DNA from: Couchioplanes caeruleus
GTDB taxonomy: Bacteria > Actinomycetota > Actinomycetes > Mycobacteriales > Micromonosporaceae
Assembly (NCBI RefSeq): GCF_023499255.1
Contig: NZ_CP092183.1
Location: 2,903,501 to 2,967,500, forward strand
Reading direction: 5' to 3'
DNA: 64,000 bases
A model generated the notes under the pieces. It saw only the letters and a list, made by a program, of their open reading frames with translations, was not told the DNA's origin and ran no database searches. Each line of letters opens with the position of its first letter. The first letter of the stretch is position 1. This document shows positions 37,126 to 46,307 of this stretch, piece after piece. The position numbers and the translations under genes are program-made.

Positions 37126-38603
37126 CTGAGCCGGAGCATGTTCCAGGACAGCGGCGGGAGCACGGCCTGCAGACGGCCCCCGTCGAGCTTCGGGTCGTCC
37201 AGGGCCCGCGGCTTCACCCGGTCGGGCTCGGCGGCGGTGTTCACCGCGTCCGGGTCGTCGTCGAACAGCGCCGTGTGGGTGGCCGCCGACAGCGCAGGCA
37301 GCGACCGTACGTCCACGTCCACGCTCATCGGCGTCGTCTGCGACCGGTTCACCGCGAAGATCACGACCTGGTCGCCGGAGCGTACGGCCGCGGCGTCGAG
37401 CAGCGGCACCTCGCCGTGCCGGGCGGTCTCGTGCACCGGCGACTCGAGGGCGAGCTGCAGCACCGTGCCCTTGCCGTGCGCCGCGGTCAGCGCGAACGGG
37501 TGGAACGACGCCTGTCGCCACGCCGCCCCGCCCGGCTCGGTCATGATCGGGGCGATCACGTTGACGAGCTGCGCGAGGCAGCCGATGCGGACCCGGTCGG
37601 CGTGCCGCAGCAGGCTGATCAGCAGGTTGCCGACCACGACCGCGTCGGTGACCGAGTAGACGTCCTCGATCAGCCGGGGCCGCTCGCGCACCTCCAGGTT
37701 GGTCTCGCCCTCGAAGCGGCTCAGGTACCAGACGTTCCACTCGTCGAACGAGACGTTGATCCGCTTCTTGTGCCGGCCCACGGCGCGTACGTGGTCGGCG
37801 GTCGCCACGAGCTCCTCGATGAAGGCGTCCATGTCGGTGGCCGAGGCGAGGAAGCTGTCCCGGTCGTCGCCGTGCTGCTCGTAGTACGCGTGCGCCGACA
37901 CGTAGTCGACCGCGTCGTACGCCTCGGCGAGCACCGTCGCTTCCCAGCTGCCGAACGTGGGCATCTGCCGGCCGGAGCTGCCGCACGCGACCAGCTCGAT
38001 CGAGGGGTCGACCTGGCGCATCGCCTTGGCCGTCTCCAGCGCGAGGCGGGCGTACTCGTGGGCGGTCTTGTGCCCGATCTGCCAGGGGCCGTCCATCTCG
38101 TTGCCCAGGCACCAGGTCCTGATCCCGTACGGCTCCCCGCCGCGCAGGTCCGACCAGTACGTGCCACCGGGCAGGTTGCAGTACTCGACGAGGGAACGGG
38201 CCGCGTCGATGCCCCGCGTGCCCAGGTTGACGGCCATCAGCGGTTCGACGCCGGCCGTCCGCGCCCACGCCACGAACTCGTCCACGCCGACCTGGTTCGT
38301 CTCCAGCGAGCGCCACGCCAGGTCCAGCCGGGTGGGCCGCTCGGAGACCGGCCCGATGCCGTCCTCCCAGCGGTAGCCGGAGACGAAGTTGCCGCCCGGG
38401 TACCGGACGATCGGCACCCCGAGCTCGCGGACGAGCGCGGTGGTGTCGGTCCGGAACCCTCGCTCGTCGGCGTGCGGGTGGCCCGGCTCGTAGATGCCGG
38501 TGTAGACGCAGCGGCCCATGTGCTCGACGAACGAGCCGTAGAGCCGCGGGTCCACCTCGCCGATCCGGTAGGCGGGGTCCACGGTCAGGGAGGCGGAGTG
38601 CAT
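37122..38603 (-). CDS. Cytoplasmic GH51 alpha-L-arabinofuranosidase
   Basis: This 493-residue enzyme lacks a signal peptide and has the GH51 pattern: RLYGSFVEHMGRCVYTGIY at the N-terminus, RYPGGNFVSGYRWEDG, the acid/base glutamate in WCLGNEMDG and the nucleophile glutamate in VSFDEWNVW. It releases arabinose from imported arabino-oligosaccharides. A GTG at 38609 overlaps the upstream permease stop, but ATG 38603 is six bases from an AAAGG ribosome site and is preferred. It is the last gene of the operon with the ABC importer, which predicts the importer's substrate. Confidence 0.95.
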   Translation of the reverse strand: MHSASLTVDPAYRIGEVDPRLYGSFVEHMGRCVYTGIYEPGHPHADERGFRTDTTALVRELGVPIVRYPGGNFVSGYRWEDGIGPVSERPTRLDLAWRSLETNQVGVDEFVAWARTAGVEPLMAVNLGTRGIDAARSLVEYCNLPGGTYWSDLRGGEPYGIRTWCLGNEMDGPWQIGHKTAHEYARLALETAKAMRQVDPSIELVACGSSGRQMPTFGSWEATVLAEAYDAVDYVSAHAYYEQHGDDRDSFLASATDMDAFIEELVATADHVRAVGRHKKRINVSFDEWNVWYLSRFEGETNLEVRERPRLIEDVYSVTDAVVVGNLLISLLRHADRVRIGCLAQLVNVIAPIMTEPGGAAWRQASFHPFALTAAHGKGTVLQLALESPVHETARHGEVPLLDAAAVRSGDQVVIFAVNRSQTTPMSVDVDVRSLPALSAATHTALFDDDPDAVNTAAEPDRVKPRALDDPKLDGGRLQAVLPPLSWNMLRLS

Positions 38604-38605
38604 GG

Positions 38606-39433
38606 TCACCCTTTCAGGCCGGTGCCGGCGATGCCTTCGACGATGTTGCGCTGGAACAGCAGGAACACGGCGACGAGGGGGATCGCGCCGAGGATCGCGG
38701 ACGCCATCGTGTCCGCGTACCGGATGCCGAACGAGCCCTGCACCGTGGCGAGGCCGACCGGAACCGTCATGATGTCAGGGTTGCTGAGCACGAGCAGCGG
38801 CCACAGCAGGTCGTTCCACGACCCCACGAACGTGAAGATCGCGACCGCGGCGACCGCCGGGCGGGCCAGCGGCATGATGATCCGCCGGTAGATCCGCAGG
38901 AAGCCGGCGCCGTCCATCCGGGCCACCTCCTCCAGTTCCCGCGGCAGGCCGTCGAAGAACTGCTTGAAGATGAACACGGCGATCGCGGTGGGTATCTGCG
39001 GGAGGCTGACCGCCCAGAACGTGTTGAGCAGCCCGAACGAGTCCATCTCCCGGAACTGCGGCACGATCAGCACCTGGCTGGGGATCATGATGCCGGCCAG
39101 CACGAACCAGAACACCAGGTTGCGGTGCCGGAACCGCAGCCGGGACAGGGCGTACGCGGCCAGGCTGCCGGTGAGCACCGCGCCCACGGCGGTGAGCGTG
39201 GAGATGAACAGGCTCGAGCCGAACCAGCGGAGGATGTCGGTGTCCCGCAGCGTGCGGCTGAACGCGCCGAGGGTCGGGTTGTCGATCAGCCACGTCGTCT
39301 TCGTGGTCTCGGCGTTTGGCTTGAGCGCCGTGTCCAGCGCCCACAGCAGCGGTACGAGCCACAGCAGGGCGAAGGCGATCAGCACGCCGGCGCAGATGCG
39401 GTTGAAGAGCTTGAGGCGGGTCTCGATGCTCAC
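38606..39433 (-). CDS. Sugar ABC transporter permease (MalG/AraQ type)
   Basis: This 275-residue permease has six membrane helices and the CUT1-type EAA loop ELEEVARMDGAGFLRIYRRI near residue 175, where the ATPase docks. It starts with GTG three bases after the end of the MalF-type gene and overlaps the GH51 start. Together with the gene upstream it forms the membrane channel for oligosaccharide uptake. Confidence 0.94.
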   Translation of the reverse strand: MSIETRLKLFNRICAGVLIAFALLWLVPLLWALDTALKPNAETTKTTWLIDNPTLGAFSRTLRDTDILRWFGSSLFISTLTAVGAVLTGSLAAYALSRLRFRHRNLVFWFVLAGIMIPSQVLIVPQFREMDSFGLLNTFWAVSLPQIPTAIAVFIFKQFFDGLPRELEEVARMDGAGFLRIYRRIIMPLARPAVAAVAIFTFVGSWNDLLWPLLVLSNPDIMTVPVGLATVQGSFGIRYADTMASAILGAIPLVAVFLLFQRNIVEGIAGTGLKG

Positions 39434-39436
39434 GGC

Positions 39437-40381
39437 TCAGACCTCCTTCTCCTGACGGCGGACCAGCGCGAACCACACGGCGGAGACCGCGAGCACCACC
39501 AGGAAGAAGAGCATCGAGACGGCCGAGGCGTAGCCGATGCGGAAGTTGGTGAAGCCCTGGTCGTAGACGTACTGCAGAATCGAGCGGGTCGCGAAGTTCG
39601 GGCCGCCCGAGGTCATGATGTACATCTGGTCGAAGACCTTGAGCGAGGCGATCACCTGCAGCACGGCCACCAGCGTGGTGGTGCGTCCGAGCATCGGGAT
39701 GGTGATCGAGCGGATCTGCTGCCACGGGCTCGCGCCGTCCATCGAAGACGCCTCGTACAGGTCGCGGGGGATCTCCTGCAGGCCGGCGAGGTAGAGCACG
39801 AAGTTGAAGCCGAGCGTCCACCACAGCGTGGTCAGCGCGAGCGACGGCATCGCCCAGTTCGGGTCACCCAGCCAGTTCGGCGCGGTGACGCCGATCTTGC
39901 CGAGCGCGGTCTCGATGAGCCCGAGCCCGGGGGTGTAGAGCCAGATCCAGATCAGCGCCACGACCGCCGACGGCAGGATGTACGGCGCGAAGAACGCCAG
40001 CCGGAAGAACCAGCGGCCGTGCTTGACCCGGTCGGCGAGCAGTGCCAGGAGGAACGCGACGATGATCAGTGGCGGCGTGGTGAGGATCGTGAACCACAGG
40101 GTGTGCCACAGCGACGACCAGAAATCACCGCTCTGCAGGGCCTCGGCGTAGTTCCCGAACCCCGCGAATCCCGACAGCCCCGGCTTCACCGCGCTGGTGT
40201 CGAAGAAGCTCATGATGAGCCCGTACAGCCCGGGCCCGATGATGAACAGCAGGTACAGCAGCAGGAACGGGGCCAGGAAACCGGCCGCGGGCAGGCCGCT
40301 GCCGCGGCCGCGTTCGGGCGGGACGTCCTCCCGCGCCGAGCGGTCGGTGCGGACGGCAGGCTCGGCAGTCTCTGCGGTCAC
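39437..40381 (-). CDS. Sugar ABC transporter permease (MalF/AraP type)
   Basis: This 314-residue permease has a cytoplasmic N-terminal tail of about 30 residues, then six helices starting at FLAPFLLLYLLFIIGPGLYG. The EAA loop reads DLYEASSMDGASPWQQIRSI, close to the CUT1 consensus. GTG start at 40381, 16 bases after the end of the binding-protein gene. It pairs with the MalG-type permease downstream. Confidence 0.94.
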   Translation of the reverse strand: MTAETAEPAVRTDRSAREDVPPERGRGSGLPAAGFLAPFLLLYLLFIIGPGLYGLIMSFFDTSAVKPGLSGFAGFGNYAEALQSGDFWSSLWHTLWFTILTTPPLIIVAFLLALLADRVKHGRWFFRLAFFAPYILPSAVVALIWIWLYTPGLGLIETALGKIGVTAPNWLGDPNWAMPSLALTTLWWTLGFNFVLYLAGLQEIPRDLYEASSMDGASPWQQIRSITIPMLGRTTTLVAVLQVIASLKVFDQMYIMTSGGPNFATRSILQYVYDQGFTNFRIGYASAVSMLFFLVVLAVSAVWFALVRRQEKEV

Positions 40382-40397
40382 CAGGGCACCCCCTTTC

Positions 40398-41702
40398 TCA
40401 GACCGGCGGCGCGGTCGTGGCGAGGTTCGTGAGCTTGTCGCGCATCTGCGCGATCGCGGACGCCGGGGACTGCTGCCCGGCCATGACCGACGCGATGATC
40501 GAGCCGGTGATGATCTCGAAGTTGGAGCCGGAGCCGGAGTACCAGCCGGCCGGGTCGTAGACGGCGGCGTCGGCGGCCGCCGCGTAGTTCGACTGCGGCG
40601 TCATCGCCTTGTACTCGGCGCTGTCGCGGAAGGGCAGCCAGGCCGGCACGTGGCCGCCCTCGGCCCAGGTCTTGCTCTGGTCCAGCATCGAGCGGATGAA
40701 CAGCAGCGCGCGGTCGGTGCGTTCCGGGTCGCGGTCGGGCTGGCGTGGGATGAGCAGCGTGTGCGAGTCGGCCTGCACGGCGTACTTGCCGCCGCCGAAA
40801 ACGTTGGGGAAAAGCGTCATCGAGAACGGCGTCTTGGCCGTCTGGAACGTCGAGATCTCCCATTCGCCCTGGAAGAAGAAGCCGGCCTGGCCGTTGGCGA
40901 AGCTGGCGATCGAGCCCTGGTAGTCGATGCTCGCCGGTGCGACGCCGGAGCGGGTGAGTCCCTGCAGGAACGAGAGCACCCGGTTGGCCCGGCCGTCGTC
41001 GATGACCACCTTGCGCCCCTGGTCGGCCAGCATCTCGCCGCCCAGCTGGCTGTAGAGCGACTGGAAGATGCGCCACGGGGTGGCGGTCTCGTTCGTGATC
41101 GCGACGACGCCGCCGTAGGCCTTGGTGACCTCCTTGGCCTTGCGTAGCGCGTCGGTGAACTTCTCCGGCGTGTCCAGCGGGCTCAATGCCCCGGACGAGT
41201 CGAGCAGCCCGGCCTTCTCGCAGACGTCGGTGTTGTAGAACATGACGAACGGGTGGGTGTCGAGCGGGATCGCGTACGTGCGCCCCTCCACCAGCCCTGC
41301 CTGCCACGGCCGCGAGGCGAACTTGTCGGCCGTCAGGCCGTGCCGGGCGAGATCGTCCGCGTGCAGCTCCTCGACCAGCCCGGCCTCCACCATCGTCGTC
41401 ATCCGGGTGAGGTGCGCGACCGCCACGTCCGGCGGTTTGTCGCCGAGCGTGGCCAGCGACAGCTTGGTGTAGTACGGGTTGCCCCAGGCCAGCGTGACGG
41501 CGTCCAGCGTGATGCCCGGGTTCGCGGCGCGGAACGTGTCGAGCATCTGGGCCATCCGGACGCCGTCGCCGCCGCCGAAGAGGTTCCAGTAGTCCAGCGA
41601 GCCGCCGCTGCGGCGCCCCGGGGTGAGCCCGGCGCACCCGGTCAGCCCGAGAGCCGCGGCGGCAGCGGCGCCGCCGAGCAGGGAGCGTCGGGTCACGGTC
41701 AT
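40398..41702 (-). CDS. Sugar ABC transporter substrate-binding lipoprotein
   Basis: This 434-residue extracellular solute-binding protein (family 1) has a Tat-like RRSLLGGAAAAAALG signal ending in the lipobox LGLTGCAG, so it should be a Tat-exported lipoprotein anchored at the outer face of the membrane. The mature part shows typical features such as LDYWNLFGGGDGVRM, PPDVAVAHLTRM and GQAGFFFQGEWEIS. The coupled GH51 gene suggests arabino-oligosaccharides as ligand. No ATP-binding subunit is encoded nearby. Confidence 0.93.
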   Translation of the reverse strand: MTVTRRSLLGGAAAAAALGLTGCAGLTPGRRSGGSLDYWNLFGGGDGVRMAQMLDTFRAANPGITLDAVTLAWGNPYYTKLSLATLGDKPPDVAVAHLTRMTTMVEAGLVEELHADDLARHGLTADKFASRPWQAGLVEGRTYAIPLDTHPFVMFYNTDVCEKAGLLDSSGALSPLDTPEKFTDALRKAKEVTKAYGGVVAITNETATPWRIFQSLYSQLGGEMLADQGRKVVIDDGRANRVLSFLQGLTRSGVAPASIDYQGSIASFANGQAGFFFQGEWEISTFQTAKTPFSMTLFPNVFGGGKYAVQADSHTLLIPRQPDRDPERTDRALLFIRSMLDQSKTWAEGGHVPAWLPFRDSAEYKAMTPQSNYAAAADAAVYDPAGWYSGSGSNFEIITGSIIASVMAGQQSPASAIAQMRDKLTNLATTAPPV

Positions 41703-41744
41703 GCACGGAGCCTGCCGCCGTGGCGCGGGCCCGGTCCAGGGATC

Positions 41745-41767
41745 GGCCTTCGCAAGACGAGAAGGCC
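41745..41767. terminator. Short inverted repeat between GGDEF-EAL and binding-protein genes
   Basis: GGCCTTC and GAAGGCC (7 bases each, 9-base loop) lie 20 bases after the GGDEF-EAL stop and 43 bases before the binding-protein start. It may end the first transcript or be an operator for the sugar-uptake operon; the sequence does not decide. Confidence 0.4.
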
Positions 41768-41787
41768 CGGACGCGAACCGAGAACGA

Positions 41788-44082
41788 TCAGCCCGGTACG
41801 GCGGGACGCAGCAGCCGGCCGACGTCCTCGCCGGTCATCGGGCGCGCGAAGTGGAAGCCCTGCGCGTACCGGTACCCCACCTGGTGCAGGCGCCGGGCCT
41901 GGTCGGCGGTCTCCACCCCCTCGGCGACGGCCTGGATGCGCAGTCCGGAGGTGATGCCGATGAGGTTGTCCACGATGACCGCCTGCGGGCTGCTGGTGGT
42001 GACCCCGTCGACGAACGACTTGTCGACCTTGAGGACGTGCACCGGGCAGTCGACGAGCAGGCTCAGCGACGACTGGCCGGTGCCGAAGTCGTCGAGCGCG
42101 ACGCGGATACCCAGCGTGCTGAGGTCCCGGATGGCCTCGAGCGCGGCGCCGGTGCCGAGCACGGCGGTCTCGGTGACCTCGGCGACGAGCACGCCCGGGT
42201 CCACGCCGGCGGTGCGGACCGCCGCGGCGATCTCCTCGACGAAGCCGGGTTCCCGCAGCTGCCGGGCGGAGACGTTGACGCTGACCCGCCCGGGTGCGGC
42301 GGTGCCGTACTGCCGCTGCCAGGCGGCCGTCTGCGCGACGACCTGCTCGAACACCCAGCGGCCGAGCTCGATGATCGTGCCGTTGCGTTCGGCGAGCGGG
42401 ATGAACACGGCGGGGGAGACGTCGCCGTGCCGGGCGTGCCGCCAGCGCAGCAGAGCCTCGACGCCGACGATGCCGCCGTGCGGCAGCTCCACGATGGGCT
42501 GGTAGAGCACCCGCAGCTCGTCGCGGGCGAGGGCCTGGCGCAGGTCCGCGCCGAGCCGCGCGTCCTGGTCGGCGAGCCGGTCCATCGCCGGGTCGAACCA
42601 GGCCCAGCGGGCGCCGCCGGCGTTCTTGGCCGCGTACATGGCGACGTCGGCGCGGCGCAGCAGCTCTCCGGGGGTGTCGCCGGGCATGCTGGCGGTGACG
42701 CCGATGCTGATCCGCGGGACCATCTCGTGCCCCTCGATCAGCAGCGGCTCCTGCACGGCGCGGACCAGCCGCTGCAGCAGCGTGGCGGCCTCGTCGCCGG
42801 TCAGCCCGGGCAGCAGCAGCGTGAACTCGTCGCCGCCGAGGCGCGCGACCGTGTCGACGTCGCGCAGCCGGTCGTGCAGCCGCCGGCTCACCGCCTTGAG
42901 CAGCGCGTCGCCGGTGCCGTGCCCGAGCCGGTCGTTGACGACCTTGAAGTCGTCGAGGTCGAGCAGGGCGACGAGGAACTCCTCGCCGGCGGCGAGCTGC
43001 CGGGTGACCTGCTCCTCGAAGCTGGCCCGGTTGGCGATCTCGGTGAGCGTGTCGTGCCGGACCTGGTGGGCGAGCTGGACCTGGTAGTCGCGCAGCTGGC
43101 GCAGGTTGGCGTCGACCGTCTCGAGCAGGCGGGTGTTCTCCCGCAGCGTGGTGATCTGCCGGACGACGACCAGCGCCGTGATCGCGACCGTGGCGGCGGC
43201 GATGGTCCGGCCCTCGGTGGAGCGGGTGATGTCGGTGCCCAGCAGCATCGCGTCCATCCCCGCCACGGCCAGGTACGGCACCATGCTGAAGCGCCGCGGC
43301 ACCGGGCGGGCGGCCCGCGCGTCGCCCGCGCTCTGCGTCTGCCGCAGCGCGGACAGCTGGGCGCAGAACGTGGCGATCGGTACGGCGAGGAAGCCGGTGT
43401 TGAGCTGCGGCCGCGACTCCAGGAACGGCATGAGCGACGCCGAGGCGGCCGCCGCGCCGGTGCCGAACGACAGCAGGTGCATGGCGCGCCGGTCCAGCTC
43501 GCCCGCGCCGGCGAACGCGACCTTGGTGAAGGCGATCATCGACACCGAGGCGACCATGGCGATGGCCAGCACGGGCAGCGCCGTACCGGTCTGCGAGGCC
43601 CAGGCCGCCGTCCGGGTCAGCGAGAAGTGCCAGATCAGCACGCCGGTGGTGATCAGGATGATGCCGGTGTCGAGCCCGAAGCGCACCCACTCCGACCGGG
43701 ACCGCTCCCAGGCGGGCAGCCGCAGCAGCGCCCAGACCGCGAAGCCGAGGATGACCATGTAAAGGCACGCGGCGAGGGTGCTGATGCGCTGGAAACCACC
43801 CTCGGATCCGAGGGCGTCGCGCGCGTTGATCGAGACGGTCACGGCGAGCAGGACGCAGCAGCACATCGCCTGCCGCCAGAACCGGCGCGTCGCCACGTCG
43901 AGGTCGGTGCGGCGCCAGGCCCGGAAGCAGGCGTACGCGGCCAGCAACGACATCACCGGCAGCGGCAGCCACCCCATCACGGGCAGCCGGAACTCGACGA
44001 AGAAACCCACCACGAACCGTACGAGGCTGAACGCGAGCAGCACGGCCCCCGTGATCACGGGCAGGCGGTCGCGTACGGGCAT
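41788..44082 (-). CDS. Membrane GGDEF-EAL cyclic-di-GMP protein
   Basis: This 764-residue protein has about eight N-terminal membrane helices (to about 300), a short coiled-coil-like segment (RENTRLLETVDANLRQLRDY), a GGDEF domain (about 335-495) with intact RLGGDEF near residue 414, and an EAL domain (about 510-755) with EALLRWRH, NVSARQ, DDFGTGQSSLS and VAEGVET. Both catalytic signatures look intact, so it may make and break c-di-GMP, with one activity dominant under given conditions. In actinomycetes c-di-GMP controls development through BldD. It stands alone. Confidence 0.92.
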   Translation of the reverse strand: MPVRDRLPVITGAVLLAFSLVRFVVGFFVEFRLPVMGWLPLPVMSLLAAYACFRAWRRTDLDVATRRFWRQAMCCCVLLAVTVSINARDALGSEGGFQRISTLAACLYMVILGFAVWALLRLPAWERSRSEWVRFGLDTGIILITTGVLIWHFSLTRTAAWASQTGTALPVLAIAMVASVSMIAFTKVAFAGAGELDRRAMHLLSFGTGAAAASASLMPFLESRPQLNTGFLAVPIATFCAQLSALRQTQSAGDARAARPVPRRFSMVPYLAVAGMDAMLLGTDITRSTEGRTIAAATVAITALVVVRQITTLRENTRLLETVDANLRQLRDYQVQLAHQVRHDTLTEIANRASFEEQVTRQLAAGEEFLVALLDLDDFKVVNDRLGHGTGDALLKAVSRRLHDRLRDVDTVARLGGDEFTLLLPGLTGDEAATLLQRLVRAVQEPLLIEGHEMVPRISIGVTASMPGDTPGELLRRADVAMYAAKNAGGARWAWFDPAMDRLADQDARLGADLRQALARDELRVLYQPIVELPHGGIVGVEALLRWRHARHGDVSPAVFIPLAERNGTIIELGRWVFEQVVAQTAAWQRQYGTAAPGRVSVNVSARQLREPGFVEEIAAAVRTAGVDPGVLVAEVTETAVLGTGAALEAIRDLSTLGIRVALDDFGTGQSSLSLLVDCPVHVLKVDKSFVDGVTTSSPQAVIVDNLIGITSGLRIQAVAEGVETADQARRLHQVGYRYAQGFHFARPMTGEDVGRLLRPAVPG

Positions 44083-44177
44083 GGCCGGACCATCGGTGGG
44101 GTGCGTACGGACCTGAAGACATTCGCCGTGGAGATCCGGCGCACAGACAGGCCGCGTACGCGCGCGTCCGCGGGGTA

Positions 44178-44918
44178 ATGAGCCACCTCATGGAGCAACT
44201 GCAGTGGCTGGGTGTGGTCCGGCACGGCCAGAGCACCGGCAACGTCATCGCCCAGGACGCGGAGACCGGCGGGCTCGAGGCCATCGACATCCCCGAGCGC
44301 GACGCCGACGTACCCCTGTCGGAGCTGGGCCGCGAGCAGGCCCGCGCGGTCGGCAAGTGGCTCGCGGGCCTCGGCGAGGACGAACGGCCGGAGCTGGCCG
44401 TCGTGTCGCCGTACCTGCGGACGCGGCAGACCGCGGAGCTGGCGCTGGAGGGCAGCGGCGTGCCGATGGTCGTCGACGAGCGGCTGCGCGACCGTGAGCT
44501 CGGCGTCCTGGACCTGCTGACCGGCCGCGGCGTGCAGGCCCGGCTGCCCGGCGAGTACGCCCGCCGCGCCCGCCTCGGCAAGTTCTACTACCGCCCGCCC
44601 GGCGGCGAGTCGTGGGCCGACGTGCTGCTGCGCCTGCGGGCCCTGCTGCGGGAGCTGCGCGAGGACCATCCCGGCGGCCGGGTGCTGTGCTTCGGCCACG
44701 AGGCCACGGTGTTCCTCGTCCGCTACCTGGCCGAGGAGCTCAGCGAGGCCCGGCTGATGGAGATCGCCCACGCCACCGCCATCGCGAACACCTCGATCAG
44801 CACGTGGCGCCGCCACGGCGGCGAGCTGCGACCGGAGCTGTTCAACGACGTCTCCCACCTGCACGACGTCGGGACGCCGCCCACCAAGCAGGAGGACGTC
44901 GATGCCGAGCCGGTCTGA
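44178..44918 (+). CDS. Histidine phosphatase-superfamily protein
   Basis: This 246-residue enzyme of the phosphoglycerate-mutase-like family has the phosphohistidine motif VVRHGQSTGN, the SPYLRTRQTAEL arginine region, the ERLRDRELG-type acid region (DERLRDRELGVLD) and the second histidine in CFGHEATVF. The protein is longer than minimal phosphatases and its substrate is unknown. It overlaps the NnrD gene by 17 bases, suggesting co-translation. Confidence 0.88.
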   Translation: MSHLMEQLQWLGVVRHGQSTGNVIAQDAETGGLEAIDIPERDADVPLSELGREQARAVGKWLAGLGEDERPELAVVSPYLRTRQTAELALEGSGVPMVVDERLRDRELGVLDLLTGRGVQARLPGEYARRARLGKFYYRPPGGESWADVLLRLRALLRELREDHPGGRVLCFGHEATVFLVRYLAEELSEARLMEIAHATAIANTSISTWRRHGGELRPELFNDVSHLHDVGTPPTKQEDVDAEPV

Positions 44919-45771
44919 GGAACGGGTCATCACCCCGCAACTGCTGCGGGAGTGGCCGCTGCCCAACCCGCAGGGGAGCAAGGAGGCGCGCGGCACGGTG
45001 CTGGTGATCGGCGGCTCCCGGTACACCCCGGGTGCGGTGCTGCTCGCCGGGGTCGCCGCCCTGCGCGCCGGGGCGGGGCGGTTGCAGCTGGCGGTGACCG
45101 GCTCGACCGCGGCGGCGCTGAGCATCGCCGTACCCGAGGCGAAGGTCGTGGGCCTGCCCGAGAACGACGGCGGATCGGTCCGCGGCGACGTGCCCGACCA
45201 CCTGCTGGAGATGGCGGCCACGGCGGACGTGCTGGCGATCGGTTGCGGGCTCGACGACATCGAGGAGACCCAGCGGCTGCTGCACAAGGTGCTGGACGCC
45301 GCCGGCAAGGACGCGTCCGTGGTGCTGGACGCGTACGCCCTGGGCGCCCTCAGCAAGGAGCCCGATCTGCTCGCCCAGCGCCCGCAGGCCGCGGTGCTCA
45401 CCCCGAACGTCACGGAGGCCGAGCACCTGCTGGGCCGCAAGACCAAGGACGACCTCGCCGCCGAGGCGATGGAGCTGGCCCACCGCTACGACGCCACCGT
45501 CTCGCTGTACGGCCACATCGCCGCCCCGGACGGCGGGGCCTGGCGGGAGGAGAGCGGCGACGCCGGCCTGGGCACCTCGGGCAGCGGCGACGTGCGCGCC
45601 GGCATCGTCGCCGGGCTGCTGGGCCGCGGCGCCGAACCGGCGCAGGCGGCGTGCTGGGGCGCGTTCGCCCACGCCGTCAGCGGCCAGCGGCTGGCCCCCC
45701 GGTTCGGGCGTACGGGGTTCCTCGCCCGCGAACTCGTGGACGAGGTGGCCTACACGATTGCCACGGTCTGA
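44902..45771 (+). CDS. nnrD: ADP-dependent NAD(P)H-hydrate dehydratase
   Basis: This 289-residue ribokinase-like protein is of the YjeF C-terminal (NnrD) type, which repairs damaged NAD(P)H. It shows TVLVIGGSRYTPGAVLLAG, VLDAYALG, AAVLTPNVTEAEHLLG and the catalytic loop GLGTSGSGDVRAGIVAG, slightly different from the usual GTGGSGDVLAG but keeping the GSGD core. There is no fused epimerase (NnrE) domain. GGAGG precedes the ATG, which lies inside the end of the phosphatase gene. Confidence 0.88.
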   Translation: MPSRSEERVITPQLLREWPLPNPQGSKEARGTVLVIGGSRYTPGAVLLAGVAALRAGAGRLQLAVTGSTAAALSIAVPEAKVVGLPENDGGSVRGDVPDHLLEMAATADVLAIGCGLDDIEETQRLLHKVLDAAGKDASVVLDAYALGALSKEPDLLAQRPQAAVLTPNVTEAEHLLGRKTKDDLAAEAMELAHRYDATVSLYGHIAAPDGGAWREESGDAGLGTSGSGDVRAGIVAGLLGRGAEPAQAACWGAFAHAVSGQRLAPRFGRTGFLARELVDEVAYTIATV

Positions 45772-45819
45772 GCCGGGTACATCGATGGTGACGAACACAC
45801 CGAGTGAAGGGAGCGACAC

Positions 45820-46233
45820 ATGCCCACCGCCCGCGAGATCATGACGCCCGACGTCACCTGCGTCGGCGAGAAGGAGACGGTCGCCCAGGCCGCGCACAAG
45901 ATGGCCGAGCTCGGTGTCGGCTCGCTGCCGATCTGCGGCGAGGACAACCGGCTCAAGGGCATGGTCACCGACCGCGACATCGTCGTGAAGGTGCTCGCCC
46001 GCGACCGCAACCCCGCCGACTGCACGGCCGGCGAGCTCGGCGAGGGCAAGCCGGTCACGGTCGGCGCCGACGACGACGCGCAGGAGATCCTGCGCACCAT
46101 GTCGCAGCACAAGGTCCGCCGCGTTCCGGTGATCGACGGCCACCAGCTGGTCGGCATCGTCGCGGTGGCCGACGTGGCCCGGGCGCTGCCCGACCGCCCG
46201 GTCGGTGAGCTGCTCGACGCGATCTCCGAGTAA
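45820..46233 (+). CDS. Two-CBS-domain protein (HRP1-like)
   Basis: This 137-residue protein consists of two CBS repeats: the first starts REIMTPDVTCVGEKETVAQA, the second near TVGADDDAQEILRTMSQHKV and ends LVGIVAVADVARAL. Stand-alone CBS pairs bind adenosine nucleotides; mycobacterial hypoxic response protein 1 is a relative. A good ribosome site (GAAGGGAG) lies before the ATG. It has a separate position between nnrD and the phosphatase gene. Confidence 0.9.
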   Translation: MPTAREIMTPDVTCVGEKETVAQAAHKMAELGVGSLPICGEDNRLKGMVTDRDIVVKVLARDRNPADCTAGELGEGKPVTVGADDDAQEILRTMSQHKVRRVPVIDGHQLVGIVAVADVARALPDRPVGELLDAISE

Positions 46234-46307
46234 GCACGGGTGAACCGTCGTCGAACATCCGTCAGAACCGGGCCTTGACGGCGTGCGGCTCTGATACAGA
46301 GAGCTTC

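Noticed and set aside
37122..38603. LysR at 36166 as regulator of the GH51-importer operon
   Set aside because: The genes are convergent at their 3' ends; the operator-like palindrome lies on the other side of lysR, next to the TauE-like gene.
46234..46307. PHO box before the phosphatase gene
   Set aside because: Only a single GGTTCACCC-like half site on the minus strand at about 46238-46246; no second direct repeat, so no claim is made.
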